Positions 1 to 10,577 of a stretch of 64,000 nt of DNA are shown one piece after another. Source of the DNA: Marthasterias glacialis (lineage: Eukaryota; Echinodermata; Asteroidea; Forcipulatida; Asteriidae). The position numbers and the translations under genes are program-made. The notes under the pieces were generated by a model. The model had not been told where the DNA came from. It saw only the letters and a program-made list of their open reading frames with translations, and did no database searches. Numbering within the stretch: the stretch's first letter is position 1; every line of letters starts with the position of its first letter. The stretch covers positions 11,604,065-11,668,064 of the forward strand of contig OU452238.1 of the NCBI GenBank assembly GCA_911728455.2, in the 5' to 3' direction.

Positions 1-762
1 GGATTAATTATACTAGGACTATTTTCTAGTGTCGTACGAAAGAAGTGAGAAGAAGAAAAAGAGAATTAAGAAAAACAAGACATGCACAGCGGCGAAACTA
101 GGGTAACATTTTAGGGGGCACAGAGGGGTGCACCATTTTTTTTCTAAAGGGCTCTTCTGGGGTCGATTTCACTATGATTTCACAAAGCACTAAGATACAG
201 CTTGAAGATAAGTTATCAGTATTACAATAGTAATTTGAATTGTGACATCACACTTTGCCTAGCAGTTACGATTGATTTGCTCTTAAGATCAATCTTAACT
301 ATGTGCAAAATCGAGCCCAGGCCAATTAAAAATGTTCACTTTTCCTAAACAAGCCCCTTTTCGGCGCTCTACACTGTCTGTGTGTAAATAGAAAATAGTT
401 TACAAAAAATCATTGAAATTACTACATGAAAGCTTACAAAATGCAATATTTTATAAATCTCAAAAGTCCAGATTTCAAATTGGGGGGCACCCGGTGGACA
501 CGGACACAAATTGAGGCGGGGGACGTGGCCCCACCCCCTTATTTACGCCACTGGACATGCAGTGATTGTGACATTACAAAATATGGGGGTGTTTGGGATC
601 ATAAGAATATATAGTTAACATCAAAATAACAACACATTGTTTGATCACTAATATTAATTAGGGACCTCTTGAAAAACAAACCTCGTCATTCATCAGCAGC
701 TTCTTGATAATGCACCATGTCATTATTCTCCTATTGCCGAACGTGACGAGTCTTAACTCACC

Positions 763-855
763 CGCACCCTAAAACTTAAGTTAGTCAAAACAGCCTTAAT
801 TGGTCATTTTAGGCCATTTTGACTCATTTTAGTCTAAAGTTTTTAGAGTGCGGTG
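763..855. repeat. Short MITE-like element with imperfect inverted ends
   Basis: The left end starts CGCACCCTAAAACTTAAG and the right end finishes TTTTTAGAGTGCGGTG, which are imperfect reverse complements. The interior carries TTAGTCAAAACAGC. A related copy, with CACTCTAAAAATTAACTTAG and the same TTAGTCAAAACAGC core, lies at about 25630-25710. Two copies with palindromic ends point to a small non-autonomous DNA element; no target duplication is clear. Confidence 0.5.
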
Positions 856-970
856 ACTGAAAATGAAATTCTTCAAGTTAAGAAATCCTGACCAAACCAA
901 AGTGTGTCAAGTGATGATATTTAGACTTCAAACTGCAAAGAAATTGTGTCGAGGTTTTTCATCTATTTTC

Positions 971-1019
971 AGTGTTTAACCATGGAGGAAGGACATTTCC
1001 TTCATCCATGGTTTAACTG
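971..1019. repeat. Short near-perfect hairpin around CCATGG
   Basis: GTTTAACCATGGAGGAAGGA is followed after a few bases by TCCTTCATCCATGGTTTAAC, giving a stem of about 20 bp with a tiny loop. It may be a fold-back repeat or the core of a MITE. A microRNA precursor is less likely because the loop is very short. Confidence 0.45.
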
Positions 1020-4000
1020 ACTCCAAAGTTTCATGTGATTGGAAACACGCAACGTAAAGTTTATACCAAAAAGAATCTCGCCTCCGATGTATGGCTTGTT
1101 TGATTGGCGACTTATATACTTTAATCAACTAGCTGATTTGATCACATTGAACTACCCTACCGTAAACGATTGTCATCGTCGGCTCTACTGATTGCATCCA
1201 CAAAAGGATTTGGTATTGGGCCCAATGGATAGGGAATACCTCGTTTACGGGCTGATCTAAAACAATTGGGGTTATCATCGGGCAACAGTAAAGCACTATT
1301 AATACAAATAGTTGAGTGTCACCTTTGGCGCCAGTGTGGTTTGTAAAACAGATGGTTGCAGATTTCCGTGCATCACTGTTGTTTCTATCCTGCCAGTGCT
1401 ATTTTAGTGCTGTCTGTTTTTTATTTACACGTGAATTTGTGCTGAGTAGATATGAAGTCTGGATCCTCATGCCTCGTCATTGTAATAATTCATACATAAA
1501 CAGAGCACCAGTCTACTTACAACATTGCGCAACATTGTCACGTAAACTTGACAGTTGCAACGGCTGGAAAAGCGTATAAGCTGACCTTTGACCGTGTTTT
1601 GTTTTTTTCACATTTTTCGTTAATTACGTGATATTTTGATGATTTTTTTTAAGAACAACCATTTAAAAATTATTTTCTGTCATTCCACATCACTAAATTA
1701 GGTAAACAGTAAACCGGTGTGTCCCTTTAATGCAATTCTCAATCAATTCTAGGCCGGTACATTACTGAAATACTTTTAACATGCAGTATGTATATATTTA
1801 TTATTTTGTTTTGCCTCAAAGAATGATTATCTGGACATCGTTGAATATTTGCAATTCTCTCTTCGCAAGGTTTATTTTTGTTACTGCGTAATTTGAGCAA
1901 AATGCGAGATTAATAACAATACTAATGACAAAAGAAGATTATTGAATATAAAACTTATAGGACAGGGAATTATATATACGAAGCCTTTCTGTTTCAAAAC
2001 AACTCAATTTGAAACAATCCCCGGTAATCTGTTTTTTAATTCCCTCTTCAGAAGTTAAATTGGCTGTGGTAATTGCTTGGTGTTCCAGTAAAACATCTTA
2101 TCCATCGGAGCAGTGGAAATAGGCTCCATAACATTAATTTATAATATGCCTACGTATTTTTTTCTTGACATTTTTGTTAAAAATTATACGGTACTATATA
2201 TAACCCATGCAGACCTGTTGACACATTCTTGTTAAAGTTGCGAAAAAAGTGCTACATTCCAACTACCCATTACAAATTCTCTTCTACTGTTTTTGTTCGT
2301 AAAGTTCTTTTGACACAAAAAATAACTATGGAACTAAAAGTCTTCGATGTGAGCAATGGAGTACAGAAATTAATAAAAGAAACAGAGCAGAGTATACTGT
2401 TCGAAACATCAAGACCACAACTGCTCTTTTCAGAGCCGACACTCCTCCCAACAGAGATTTACACATGGTTACACTCGCAAATTTACTAGTTATGGTTACT
2501 TCTTACTATCAACACCGTGCAAAGCTTCAAACGTCACAAAACATTTAACGCTGTAACAAATGTATACTGCCATGAAAACCAACACACATGAACAATCATT
2601 TGGCCGAAACATTATGTATAGTTCTCAAACATTATTTAAATATCATTTTAACATGCAGCCAAAAAAGCTTCAAACGGTTTTGACAAAAACGCCGAAATTT
2701 AATCGTGCAAAGTTATAAAATCCAAGACTAAGATTACAACAACACTAAACAGCAAATGGAAATAAGTGCTTGAAGGGAAAACGAATCTACGAAAATGTCT
2801 CGACAAACCGTTTATAGAATCAGACAATTAATAACTATTACACATATAGCAATGTAACGAAATTTAATTAATGTTACACAGTGCAACAAAAAACAAAGTT
2901 TTAGATGATCGTCGAAGTTCTATGTAAACATTTTTGAGTGGTTTGACTGGATCGTTTGGTCTTCAAAACGAAACGTTGCCAAACTGTGTCATGAACCCCG
3001 GCTATGATCACATTGATTTAGAGATGGAATTTTCGCTCTTTAAGTCTCTGTACATTTTTCCTAACCCAAATGTACTTCAAGACAAATCTACAACCATAAT
3101 TATATAATATTTTAAATCCCTTACATCTTCAAAATAAAACAAATAAATTCTTCGCCCTATTTTTCCCATAGAAGTTTACACTTTATTACGTTTATATAAA
3201 GAAATGCACGAATAATAATCTTCATTAAGTTTCCAAACGGAATCTTAGACATGATTATACATATTTAAGAAACACTGGACATAGTTTGATAACATACAAT
3301 ACAATGTGTTCAACCCTTTTAAGAAAACAGTGCATTATTTAGCCAAATTCCAATTGCTCACATTTTTTTGTATATTTTATACATTATTTTAATTCTCATT
3401 AAAACAGCAGTTGAACGAGTCTTGGCTATAGTTGTAATCAATGTGTTATGCATTACTTGCCATTTAAGTTGATACACGAAACCCTACCAATTCTTTTAAC
3501 ATCTTAACAAACTTAACATTAGTGTTTTTTGAAAATACTATTATTTTATTAATTAATGAATCAGGTAAGTTCATCGCTTACACAGCACCAGTTTCCTTCA
3601 ACACGTATCATTGACGAATATAGCGTTACATTCAATTACGTTCAATTTCTACAACACACATTTTATTTTCTTAAGCCATGTTTTGTCATTACAGTTTGAT
3701 CTAAAAAGCATCCTGACAAAGCCTTTGCAACAGAATTCCCTTTATGATTTTATGGGTCTTTATCCATGCTATTTTGCTATGTTGTTGGTATGTAACACTT
3801 ATCAAGTTATAATGGTTGCAGTGTGAAGAGCTATCTTAAACTCAATAAACGCTTTAAACTCGTTCAAGCTGCTACATTATATGGAACACGAACCGCGAAA
3901 TGAAGACGTCGTCCCGTCAAATTCATATGCAACGTCAAAAATACATGCGTCACAAGGACTATTTTCGCGCTAACGAAGCATTTAATCCCGGATAAAAATA

Positions 4001-4024
4001 ACGACCTATAAAAGTGGTTTGTAA

Positions 4025-4350
4025 GTGCAGTCAAATATGGTTTTCGTCTCGCAGTCAGCGTAAATTCGCATTTTGACACTTCGAACCGGATGTTGAAGGT
4101 CGAACAATATATTTTCTTCATTTTCTCAGAAGTTTTGCAGACTTTATTATAGTTTTATTTATTACACTGTAAGTTTTCATTGTAATTAATCCACCAAAAT
4201 ATTTCGGGATGGAAAAAGTAATGTGACAAAAACCCCAAATCACACAAACTTGCACATTCGTTAATCTCCCATGCTGATGGCTCAGAGGTAACCGGAAGTT
4301 TAATGGAGACATTTTTGTTGCGAGACTTGCATGGTCTATGAAACGAAGAG
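4025..4350. repeat. Dispersed repeat, copy 1 (shared with 25.8-26.2 kb)
   Basis: Long collinear similarity is visible with 25805-26225. Both contain AATTCGCA.TTTGACACTTCG, a shared TTCTTCATTTTCTCA stretch, then GTTAATCTCCCATGCT and a run through GGCTCAGAGGT or GGCTTAGAGGT and ACTTGCATGGTCTATGA or ATACACGGTCTATAATG. Copy 2 has extra sequence in the middle. The family is unidentified; no open frame is conserved between the copies, so it is probably a non-autonomous element. Confidence 0.5.
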
Positions 4351-4696
4351 ACAAAAATCGTGTCCCGGACCCAGTCAGTGGAAACCCTCCCAAGGGAAAA
4401 GAAGATCAGGGTGACTAATGACAACCTGGAAAGATCTCTTCAAGAGCGACATTTCTATGCATAGGAACTTGGCCGGTTGCTTAGAGGAGGCTTTAATCAT
4501 AGCGACAATTCTATACTTGGAACTAGCTGGTTACTGGAGGAGGTTGACATCGCAGCACAGGATCTCAAGATGTGGAAGTGTCTTCCAAGTTAGTCAGGCA
4601 GCAGGTTCAAGAAGGAATGATGCTGTCCAGTACGTAATAGTGCCCTCTTTGTTATATCCGTGAGAAGCATTTGCATGTACTTGGAACATCGTTTAA

Positions 4697-7600
4697 TTAT
4701 CTTTGCCAAAAGTTGTACCATCGTTTGCTTGTCTTGTTTACTTTTTTCTGTCGGAACTCCTTTTTGTAGTTTTCAAATGGATCAAAGTTGGCTTGTTTAA
4801 CTTTACCCATTATGTCTGCTTGCTTTCTAATATCTTCAAGTGCCTTCACTCTAGACTGCCAGCCCGGTTTGGCTTCTATCTTTTCCGACTCAATCAGCAA
4901 GTCAACATACTCGACCGTGCTTAGAGGGTTTGGCTTCAAAGCTATCTCCTCGAGACGCTTTAGACTAGTGTGTGAGTCAGTTATTAATACAAACACGCAC
5001 TGCTGAACGTCTAGGAACTCCTCTTCGTGTTTCCGAATCACCTGCTCAACGGTGAGCTTTTTACCTGTTGCGTCTTTGTAACGATCTTCGAGCTCGGTGT
5101 ACCTTCGCTTTTCTTTCTCACTGTAGTATTCAAACTTGTACTTTTGATTGAAGTGGACGTTCCAGATGCATTTACCTGGACACACACGGCATGTACCATC
5201 GGTCATTGCCCAGCAACGACTTTTTTCCTTGTCATTGGCAATACCACAGGGGAAGTGGCACGTGAAATGACATTTGGAGCAGTTCGTGATGAAGTTACCA
5301 GAGCTTGATATGTCGATTTGTCTACTTTTTGGAACTTCAACTTCGTAACAGAAATCTTTGTTTGCCTCGATGTCTACTTCATGCTGCTCTAAGATCTGAT
5401 GCTCCCGACGGAGCTCTTCAAATTTGCATACACCCATCTGGATCTGAGGCTGTAACCCTTCAACAGAAACCTCTAAGCGTTTTCGTTCTTCTAGGACTTC
5501 TTTAGTGAGCGACAGGCTTCGTGACTCAAGTTGGCTCAGAGCAAGGAAGAAGTTCACCATGCTGTGATGCCCCATTCTCCAGAACATCTTGTCAAAATTG
5601 CTAGCATCGTCGTCTCCATCGGATCCACCAGTGTAAAAATCGACCGCGCCCGAACCCGCCGAGGTTACTTTATTGTAAGCAAACAGGGCAGAGTTGTTGA
5701 ATTTGAATATTCCATCTCTGCAAGGAATATCTGCCTCTCGGACTGCATCAATGACTGGAGGTTTTTGTCCATCTGCGAACGTAACGAGAAGGAGAATGTT
5801 TGGTGAGATGTCTTTACCAAAGACAGACAGGATGGAATCAAAGACGTATCTTTGGGTATGAGTTAGACGTGCCTGTGAAGATTGGGCGACAAAGCCTATT
5901 CCATCAATGTGGTCTATCTGATGAGTGTCGGAATGAGAGAAGAAATCTCGGATTTGGTCGATGATAGCTCTATCTCGATTGATACCTCTGGTGTCTCCAA
6001 ATCCCGGGGTGTCGATGATTGTCAAAGTGTAAGGGATACTGTGGTTTTTGTTCCTGTATATAGTGTAAGATGTTATGATCTGTGTTTGACTGTGTGCTTG
6101 CGACTTGGATGTCCCATCTGCTTGATCATCTACAATCTTAAACCGAAACCCGTCTTGCCACTCAACTTCTAAGATGTAGTTAATCATGCCATTAATTAAG
6201 GTGCTCTTACCGGCACCTGTAGCACCAACTACCATGATGACTTTATGCTGACGGCAGGTTCCAGACATCTTACCAAAGCTGTAACTGCGGTACATGGCAC
6301 TAGAATGCAGACGTACTTTGTTCAAGGGAAGCTGCAAGATTGTTGGTTCTCCAGTGGAAACATGACCTTTGGAGAGTATCAGAGATCCTTTGGCAATCTT
6401 ATGTGCGTATCTCTCTGTTTTCTGAGAAGAACCCGTGACTACTTCGATTGAGTCACTTTCTGAACCAGTTACTAAGCCGCTACATACAGCAGATACCCAA
6501 AAAACATATCGAGTGTCGACATGCAGATCATCAACTGTAAAGGAACACGACGGGTCGCTTGTATTCACTTTCTCAAATTCTTTGCTTTTAGAACCAGAAG
6601 CCTGCCTGTATTTGACCAAATACTTTTCGATGGTTAAACCCTCACCAATTTCAGATGGTGGCTTCCATACAATGGAGATACTGTTCTTTGTTACTCTGTG
6701 CTTCTTAAGCTGTGTTGGTGGGCTAGCAGGGCTTGTTACAGCCAAGGTTGTTTCACTAACCTGACTTACACCGGCTCGACAGACAGAGACGACATTGAAC
6801 TCATAGGAAGTGAATGGGATTAAGCCCCCGACAGTTATACGTCCTTCAACTCCTCCTGTTTGCTCCTCTGTCCAGTCAGTTGACCCTGTTTGTGGATCAT
6901 TTACCTCCCTGTACTTGACTTGGTAGTCTTGTAAATCTGATGCACCACGGCTTGGTGGTTGCCATTCAAGGGAAACTGAATCGTGAGACTTGGCAGACAC
7001 AGTGAGCTTAACAGGTTTACCTGGTGGTTCAAAGGTCTTCGTTGTCAAAACCCCGTGCTCGTACAGAAACATCGACCCACCTACGGTAGTCTCTGTACAT
7101 GTATCACCATCGTCAAACCCTGTCACAGCAAAGATGGTTTCTGAATTCGTTTTGTTCGTCTGGTAAAACTCAACAAAGCTTCTTGCATATCTCCTGATGT
7201 CCTTGGATGCCTGCACGTCATCGAACCAACCCTTACCCGGAATGTATGAACTTGCCTCGTTAGACTTGAGATATCGCAACAATGTAGTCAGGTACTCATC
7301 TTCATGTCCAATAATAGGGAATGCAAAGCAGACGATGCACTCATTCATAGGGTCCATAACGAGTGCCTCTAGGTCTGCACGAGAGCTGATGATTGGAATC
7401 CCATCAAAAGCTCTTACATAAGCCTTTACAACACTCATCTCTTTCCCCTTTCTACTTAGCCAATCACCAACCTGTTTCAAATTGAACGGACATTGTTCAA
7501 AGTCAACAACAGCTTGGTGAAGTGCACTTTCTTGAACACTTCCCCCACGAATTTTGGGCAGCGTTTGAGCAAGAAAATGTCTGAATGACAACTTTTCCTG

Positions 7601-8548
7601 TTGGAGCATTTTTTTCAGAGTAAGAATGTTATCTACAAACTGAGGGAAATGTGTACATATGTTCTGCGTCATAGTGTCATTACATTTGACCTGCATTCGG
7701 TCCAACCCCTCGAGAATATTTTGAGAATCACTGATTAGATTAACACTGATTTCTCTGACCAATTTGGCAGACCTGTCGTCTAATTTAGCTAAGGGGTAAA
7801 GCCAAACCCGCATTGGTACTGCATTTTCTCCGTTCTTCCCAAACAATGTTGGCAACTGATTGTATACATCGACAGCCTCTTCATAGTTTGAAGGATTTGT
7901 TCCTAGGGTAAAATCGCCATGAAATGTACAACGTATGTTAGTCTGTTCTTCTTTTTCTTGATCACTGAGCGTGAGTGATCCAGGCCCATCTATTTCAAAC
8001 AAAGGAATCTTTTTAACTAAAACATCTAAATTTCCCTGTACATCCTTCAAGCTTTCCTCATTTGTACAGTCCCTGTCAAACACAAAAAAAGCTTTTGCAC
8101 CATACAGTATGCCCGTTACCACATGAGTTGCAGTACCCTGATCAAATACATCAGCGTGCTGAACATTGTGTCTTCCAAGGTGTTTCATTGTCAACTGTTC
8201 AAACCTTGTAGTTGCTTCATAATGCAGAGTCAGACGAGACTGGCGCTCTGATGACTTGGTGTCATTGAGGTACTTCGCTGACCCTTGCACGTCCACTAAA
8301 CCACTCAAGAAACTTGCCTTTAATGCTGCTTCGACGTTGAGGGCAGATGTTTTGTCTTCCACTCCATCTGAGGAAATGAGACTGAACTGTGTCGCAGGCT
8401 GCGGAGTGACGTTGCAATCAGCGTGTAGTGTCGCTGGATCCCATAGTGTAAGACCTGGTATAGGGGTGTCACTGCGACAATCATACAGCATCCCTAGCTG
8501 CATTGGTCGGCCCAACGCCTGAAGCTCAAGTGTCCTCTCTTCTGTCAT
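4697..8548 (-). CDS. SNTX-like / FN3 / AIG1-type GTPase multidomain protein, 1283 aa
   Basis: One uninterrupted frame. I start it at ATG 8548 because the next residues (MTEERTLELQALGRPMQLGM) match the usual start of stonustoxin/verrucotoxin-like (SNTX) family proteins, and because a good acceptor (CTCATTTATAG) lies about 17 bases upstream, so the frame upstream is intron and the 5' UTR is spliced. Domains by residue: SNTX N-terminal MACPF-like region about 1-260; helical linker about 260-370; SNTX thioredoxin-like region about 372-500; two fibronectin type III domains about 508-606 and 608-707; P-loop GTPase from about 768, with Walker A GATGAGKS 775-782, G3 DTPGFGD 846-852 and a G4-like TFAD 923-926; coiled-coil-prone helices from about 1010; cysteine-rich patch 1090-1127; basic helical tail. 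There is no signal peptide, so it is probably cytosolic. Family knowledge: SNTX domains relate to pore-forming proteins, and AIG1/GIMAP-like GTPases act in immunity and on membranes. The joint function is inference; pore activity is not shown. No frameshift or stop breaks it. Confidence 0.88.
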   Translation of the reverse strand: MTEERTLELQALGRPMQLGMLYDCRSDTPIPGLTLWDPATLHADCNVTPQPATQFSLISSDGVEDKTSALNVEAALKASFLSGLVDVQGSAKYLNDTKSSERQSRLTLHYEATTRFEQLTMKHLGRHNVQHADVFDQGTATHVVTGILYGAKAFFVFDRDCTNEESLKDVQGNLDVLVKKIPLFEIDGPGSLTLSDQEKEEQTNIRCTFHGDFTLGTNPSNYEEAVDVYNQLPTLFGKNGENAVPMRVWLYPLAKLDDRSAKLVREISVNLISDSQNILEGLDRMQVKCNDTMTQNICTHFPQFVDNILTLKKMLQQEKLSFRHFLAQTLPKIRGGSVQESALHQAVVDFEQCPFNLKQVGDWLSRKGKEMSVVKAYVRAFDGIPIISSRADLEALVMDPMNECIVCFAFPIIGHEDEYLTTLLRYLKSNEASSYIPGKGWFDDVQASKDIRRYARSFVEFYQTNKTNSETIFAVTGFDDGDTCTETTVGGSMFLYEHGVLTTKTFEPPGKPVKLTVSAKSHDSVSLEWQPPSRGASDLQDYQVKYREVNDPQTGSTDWTEEQTGGVEGRITVGGLIPFTSYEFNVVSVCRAGVSQVSETTLAVTSPASPPTQLKKHRVTKNSISIVWKPPSEIGEGLTIEKYLVKYRQASGSKSKEFEKVNTSDPSCSFTVDDLHVDTRYVFWVSAVCSGLVTGSESDSIEVVTGSSQKTERYAHKIAKGSLILSKGHVSTGEPTILQLPLNKVRLHSSAMYRSYSFGKMSGTCRQHKVIMVVGATGAGKSTLINGMINYILEVEWQDGFRFKIVDDQADGTSKSQAHSQTQIITSYTIYRNKNHSIPYTLTIIDTPGFGDTRGINRDRAIIDQIRDFFSHSDTHQIDHIDGIGFVAQSSQARLTHTQRYVFDSILSVFGKDISPNILLLVTFADGQKPPVIDAVREADIPCRDGIFKFNNSALFAYNKVTSAGSGAVDFYTGGSDGDDDASNFDKMFWRMGHHSMVNFFLALSQLESRSLSLTKEVLEERKRLEVSVEGLQPQIQMGVCKFEELRREHQILEQHEVDIEANKDFCYEVEVPKSRQIDISSSGNFITNCSKCHFTCHFPCGIANDKEKSRCWAMTDGTCRVCPGKCIWNVHFNQKYKFEYYSEKEKRRYTELEDRYKDATGKKLTVEQVIRKHEEEFLDVQQCVFVLITDSHTSLKRLEEIALKPNPLSTVEYVDLLIESEKIEAKPGWQSRVKALEDIRKQADIMGKVKQANFDPFENYKKEFRQKKVNKTSKRWYNFWQR

Positions 8549-8578
8549 GATGGTAACGTCAAAGCCTATAAATGAGAA
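8549..8578 (-). promoter_or_regulatory. 5' UTR splice acceptor just upstream of the SNTX/GTPase start
   Basis: Read on the minus strand the sequence runs TTTCTCATTTATAG then GCTTTGACGTTACCATC and the ATG. The pyrimidine-rich AG is a plausible 3' splice site, so the mRNA probably has an upstream noncoding exon that I could not locate. This decides the start: residues encoded further upstream in the same frame belong to intron. Confidence 0.5.
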
Positions 8579-9045
8579 ATGCAAACAGTTTATTGCTCCT
8601 TTAATCAAGAAGATTATGTGAGTGGGTTTGATGAATCAAACATGCCATTTTTCACACTCCGCTTAGAGAGTGCGACTTTTTACATCATGAACAGAATTGT
8701 CAAACAATGTTCAATTGATGTTGCACCTGTCTTTAAAAAGAGCCCAAGGGTCATTGCCGTGTCAAATCAACACGCCGCCGAGGGTCATATTTTCTCTTTA
8801 AACTTGCTAAATAATGTTTAAGAGACAACTCCAAAAACACTAATCTTAGTGGACTAGTTCATATGGCTTGGTGTTTTCGGTCGTTGAACGTCTTTTCCTT
8901 TTATAAGGTTAAAGTCTGTCTATGCCTCCTGTTTGGATTGATGGCATTAGCTTTCGATTCAAACTGGGCCTTCGTCAGAGGCAAAAACGAGCACAGACAT
9001 ATAACATTTATCAAAACACAGACATAGACAAACATATCCATTCAA
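8579..9045. other. Intergenic or 5' intron sequence, nothing recognised
   Basis: No coding similarity or strong repeat is visible. It lies upstream of the SNTX/GTPase gene and may contain its 5' UTR intron, first exon and promoter. Confidence 0.4.
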
Positions 9046-9048
9046 AAA

Positions 9049-9790
9049 AGGGGGAGTAGGTGGAGGCATAGCGACCGGGTGGGGGTGTGGGGGTGTGACA
9101 CCCCCCTAATATTTTTCCTAAGTCGGCATTTAGAGCCACAGTCGGAAAATTGAGCACAAAACATACCCCAGTAAGGGCTCGGGCTGAACACAAATCCATT
9201 CGGCAAGCCTAGAGATTTGCCGACTGGATTTGCCAAGTGAAAATTTTACTTTTATCCTTGTAGTGTGAGAAGTCAAACTTTGAATTACCAAATTTAATAC
9301 TCTCGGCAACGTGCGGAAATCTACGCTCTGAAAACGCTAAAAGCCGTAGAGCGTCCGGGGGCTTCGCTTCGCTTCGCCCCCGGACCCCCCCCCCCCCATA
9401 AGAATTGTTGTCCCTGGCTCCAACAGAAGGGGATTTGTCCAAACTCCAAAGTATTCAAAGTTTGAATTTCAAAATTATACGTCTATTTTCGGCAACTTGA
9501 CGCTCCTCCTTGGCCCTGAAAACACTTAAAACCGTAGAGCGTCCGGGGGCTTCGCACCCTGTACCCCACTAGAGTTTGTGTCTATATACTCCAACATACG
9601 GTTTCCAAAGCATGCATTTCGAATATGAGTTGTCTAATGATCGACATCACTGAAAAACCTCATGAGTGCTTGGGGCCATTCCCCGAACCCCAACAAGTTG
9701 GTGGGTCCCATGTCATTTGATAATGTCAGTCGGCAAATTTAGGCTTCCACCCCCCCCCCCCCCCCCCCCCCACCAAAAGACAGTGCTTTT
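9049..9790 (+). repeat. GC-rich dispersed repeat, copy A
   Basis: This copy begins near GGCATAGCGACCGGGTGGGG and ends after a poly-C tract near 9770. It is collinear with 18801-19590 over about 700 bases. Shared blocks include ATTTTTCCTAAGTCGGCATT, GAGCACAAAACATACCC, TAGAGATTTGCCGACTGGAT, GAAATCTACGCTCTGAAAAC, AGCGTCCGGGGGCTTCG and GGGTCCCATGTCATT. It has an internal module repeat (CGGCAACnTG...CTGAAAACnCTnAAAnCCGTAGAGCGTCCGGGGGC) seen twice, near 9300-9370 and 9485-9560. There is no long open frame, so it is probably a non-autonomous transposable element. Confidence 0.65.
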
Positions 9791-10570
9791 CCTTCGCGGC
9801 TGGGAGTAGGGAATTGTGGGAAGGAATCTACAAATAGGCGGGGAAACGATAGCGAATCAAAGTAACGACTTCAAATTAGCACTTAAAACATTCCTCTAAT
9901 AAACTTTGTCCAATAAGTTAAAGGTTAAGTCCAAACTCTGAGGGGATCTTTGATGTGATGCAGGTATCAGCTTTATTGGAGTATAAATGATCCAGAAGCG
10001 AATACATTGTCGACAAAAGGATTGGCGATGACCAATTAGGCTAAAGCAGTATGGACAAAGGGATGGCCAAGTGCAAAAGGGGATTAATGAACCGAACAAT
10101 AGTGCAAGCTGCATCGTGGAGGCTGCGGCTAGCATAAAAGGACAGAGTTAATTACTCAGTTAAAAGTGTTAAGTTTATAAAGGGTCAGCTCTCTAAATAT
10201 TTATCAGACACAAAAGCAACATTGTATGAATCAAATTCCAGAGGTGAAATTGGAAAATGGTGAGAGTATGAAAGCAGAAGTATGAAATAAGGAGTAAACA
10301 GGGTAATAAACAGGTTATTGCATAGCAACCCTAAATAGGCATGTACCGGAATCTGCATATAGTAAATATAATTATGAGGCCAAAAATAGAAATAAAATCA
10401 TATTATGAGACGATAAAAGCATGTATTTAGAAACAACGGGGAATGGAGAATGTACTGTGGTTATGTTAAGTCTGAATGGTTGGACTGTTCGGAGTTTATG
10501 AATCCAGTGTGATTGTCAGAATTTGTCGTGGTCTCAATCACAGTTAGTTCAATATATTGGCACTGTGATT
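9791..10570. other. Intergenic DNA, nothing recognised
   Basis: Low-complexity AT-rich sequence. The open frames are short and show no domain features. It may include decayed parts of the retroelement that follows on the minus strand. Confidence 0.35.
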
Positions 10571-10577
10571 GGGGTTA

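Larger units (their letters stand above)
1..4690. other. Noncoding flank with small palindromic repeats
   Basis: I see no convincing gene. Open frames here are short, AT-rich and without recognisable domains. The stretch holds a GC-rich dispersed-repeat scrap around 480-560, a MITE-like element at 763-855, a short hairpin at 971-1019 and one copy of a repeat shared with 25.8-26.2 kb (about 4025-4350). The part nearest 4690 is probably the 3' untranslated region of the minus-strand gene that ends at 4697; a minus-strand AATAAA lies near 4155, but its use cannot be judged. Confidence 0.5.

Noticed and set aside
2229-2489. Plus-strand frame of 86 codons with an ordered-looking middle (MELKVFDVSNG)
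   Set aside because: No recognisable family, no splice context, single short frame in AT-rich DNA. Possible by chance.
5531-6764. Several plus-strand frames of 90-109 codons
   Set aside because: All lie antisense to the intact 1283-residue SNTX/GTPase frame.
4697-8548. Calling the SNTX-containing gene a venom toxin
   Set aside because: No signal peptide, and it is fused to FN3 and GTPase domains. Similarity to stonustoxin is shared by many non-venom cytosolic proteins.
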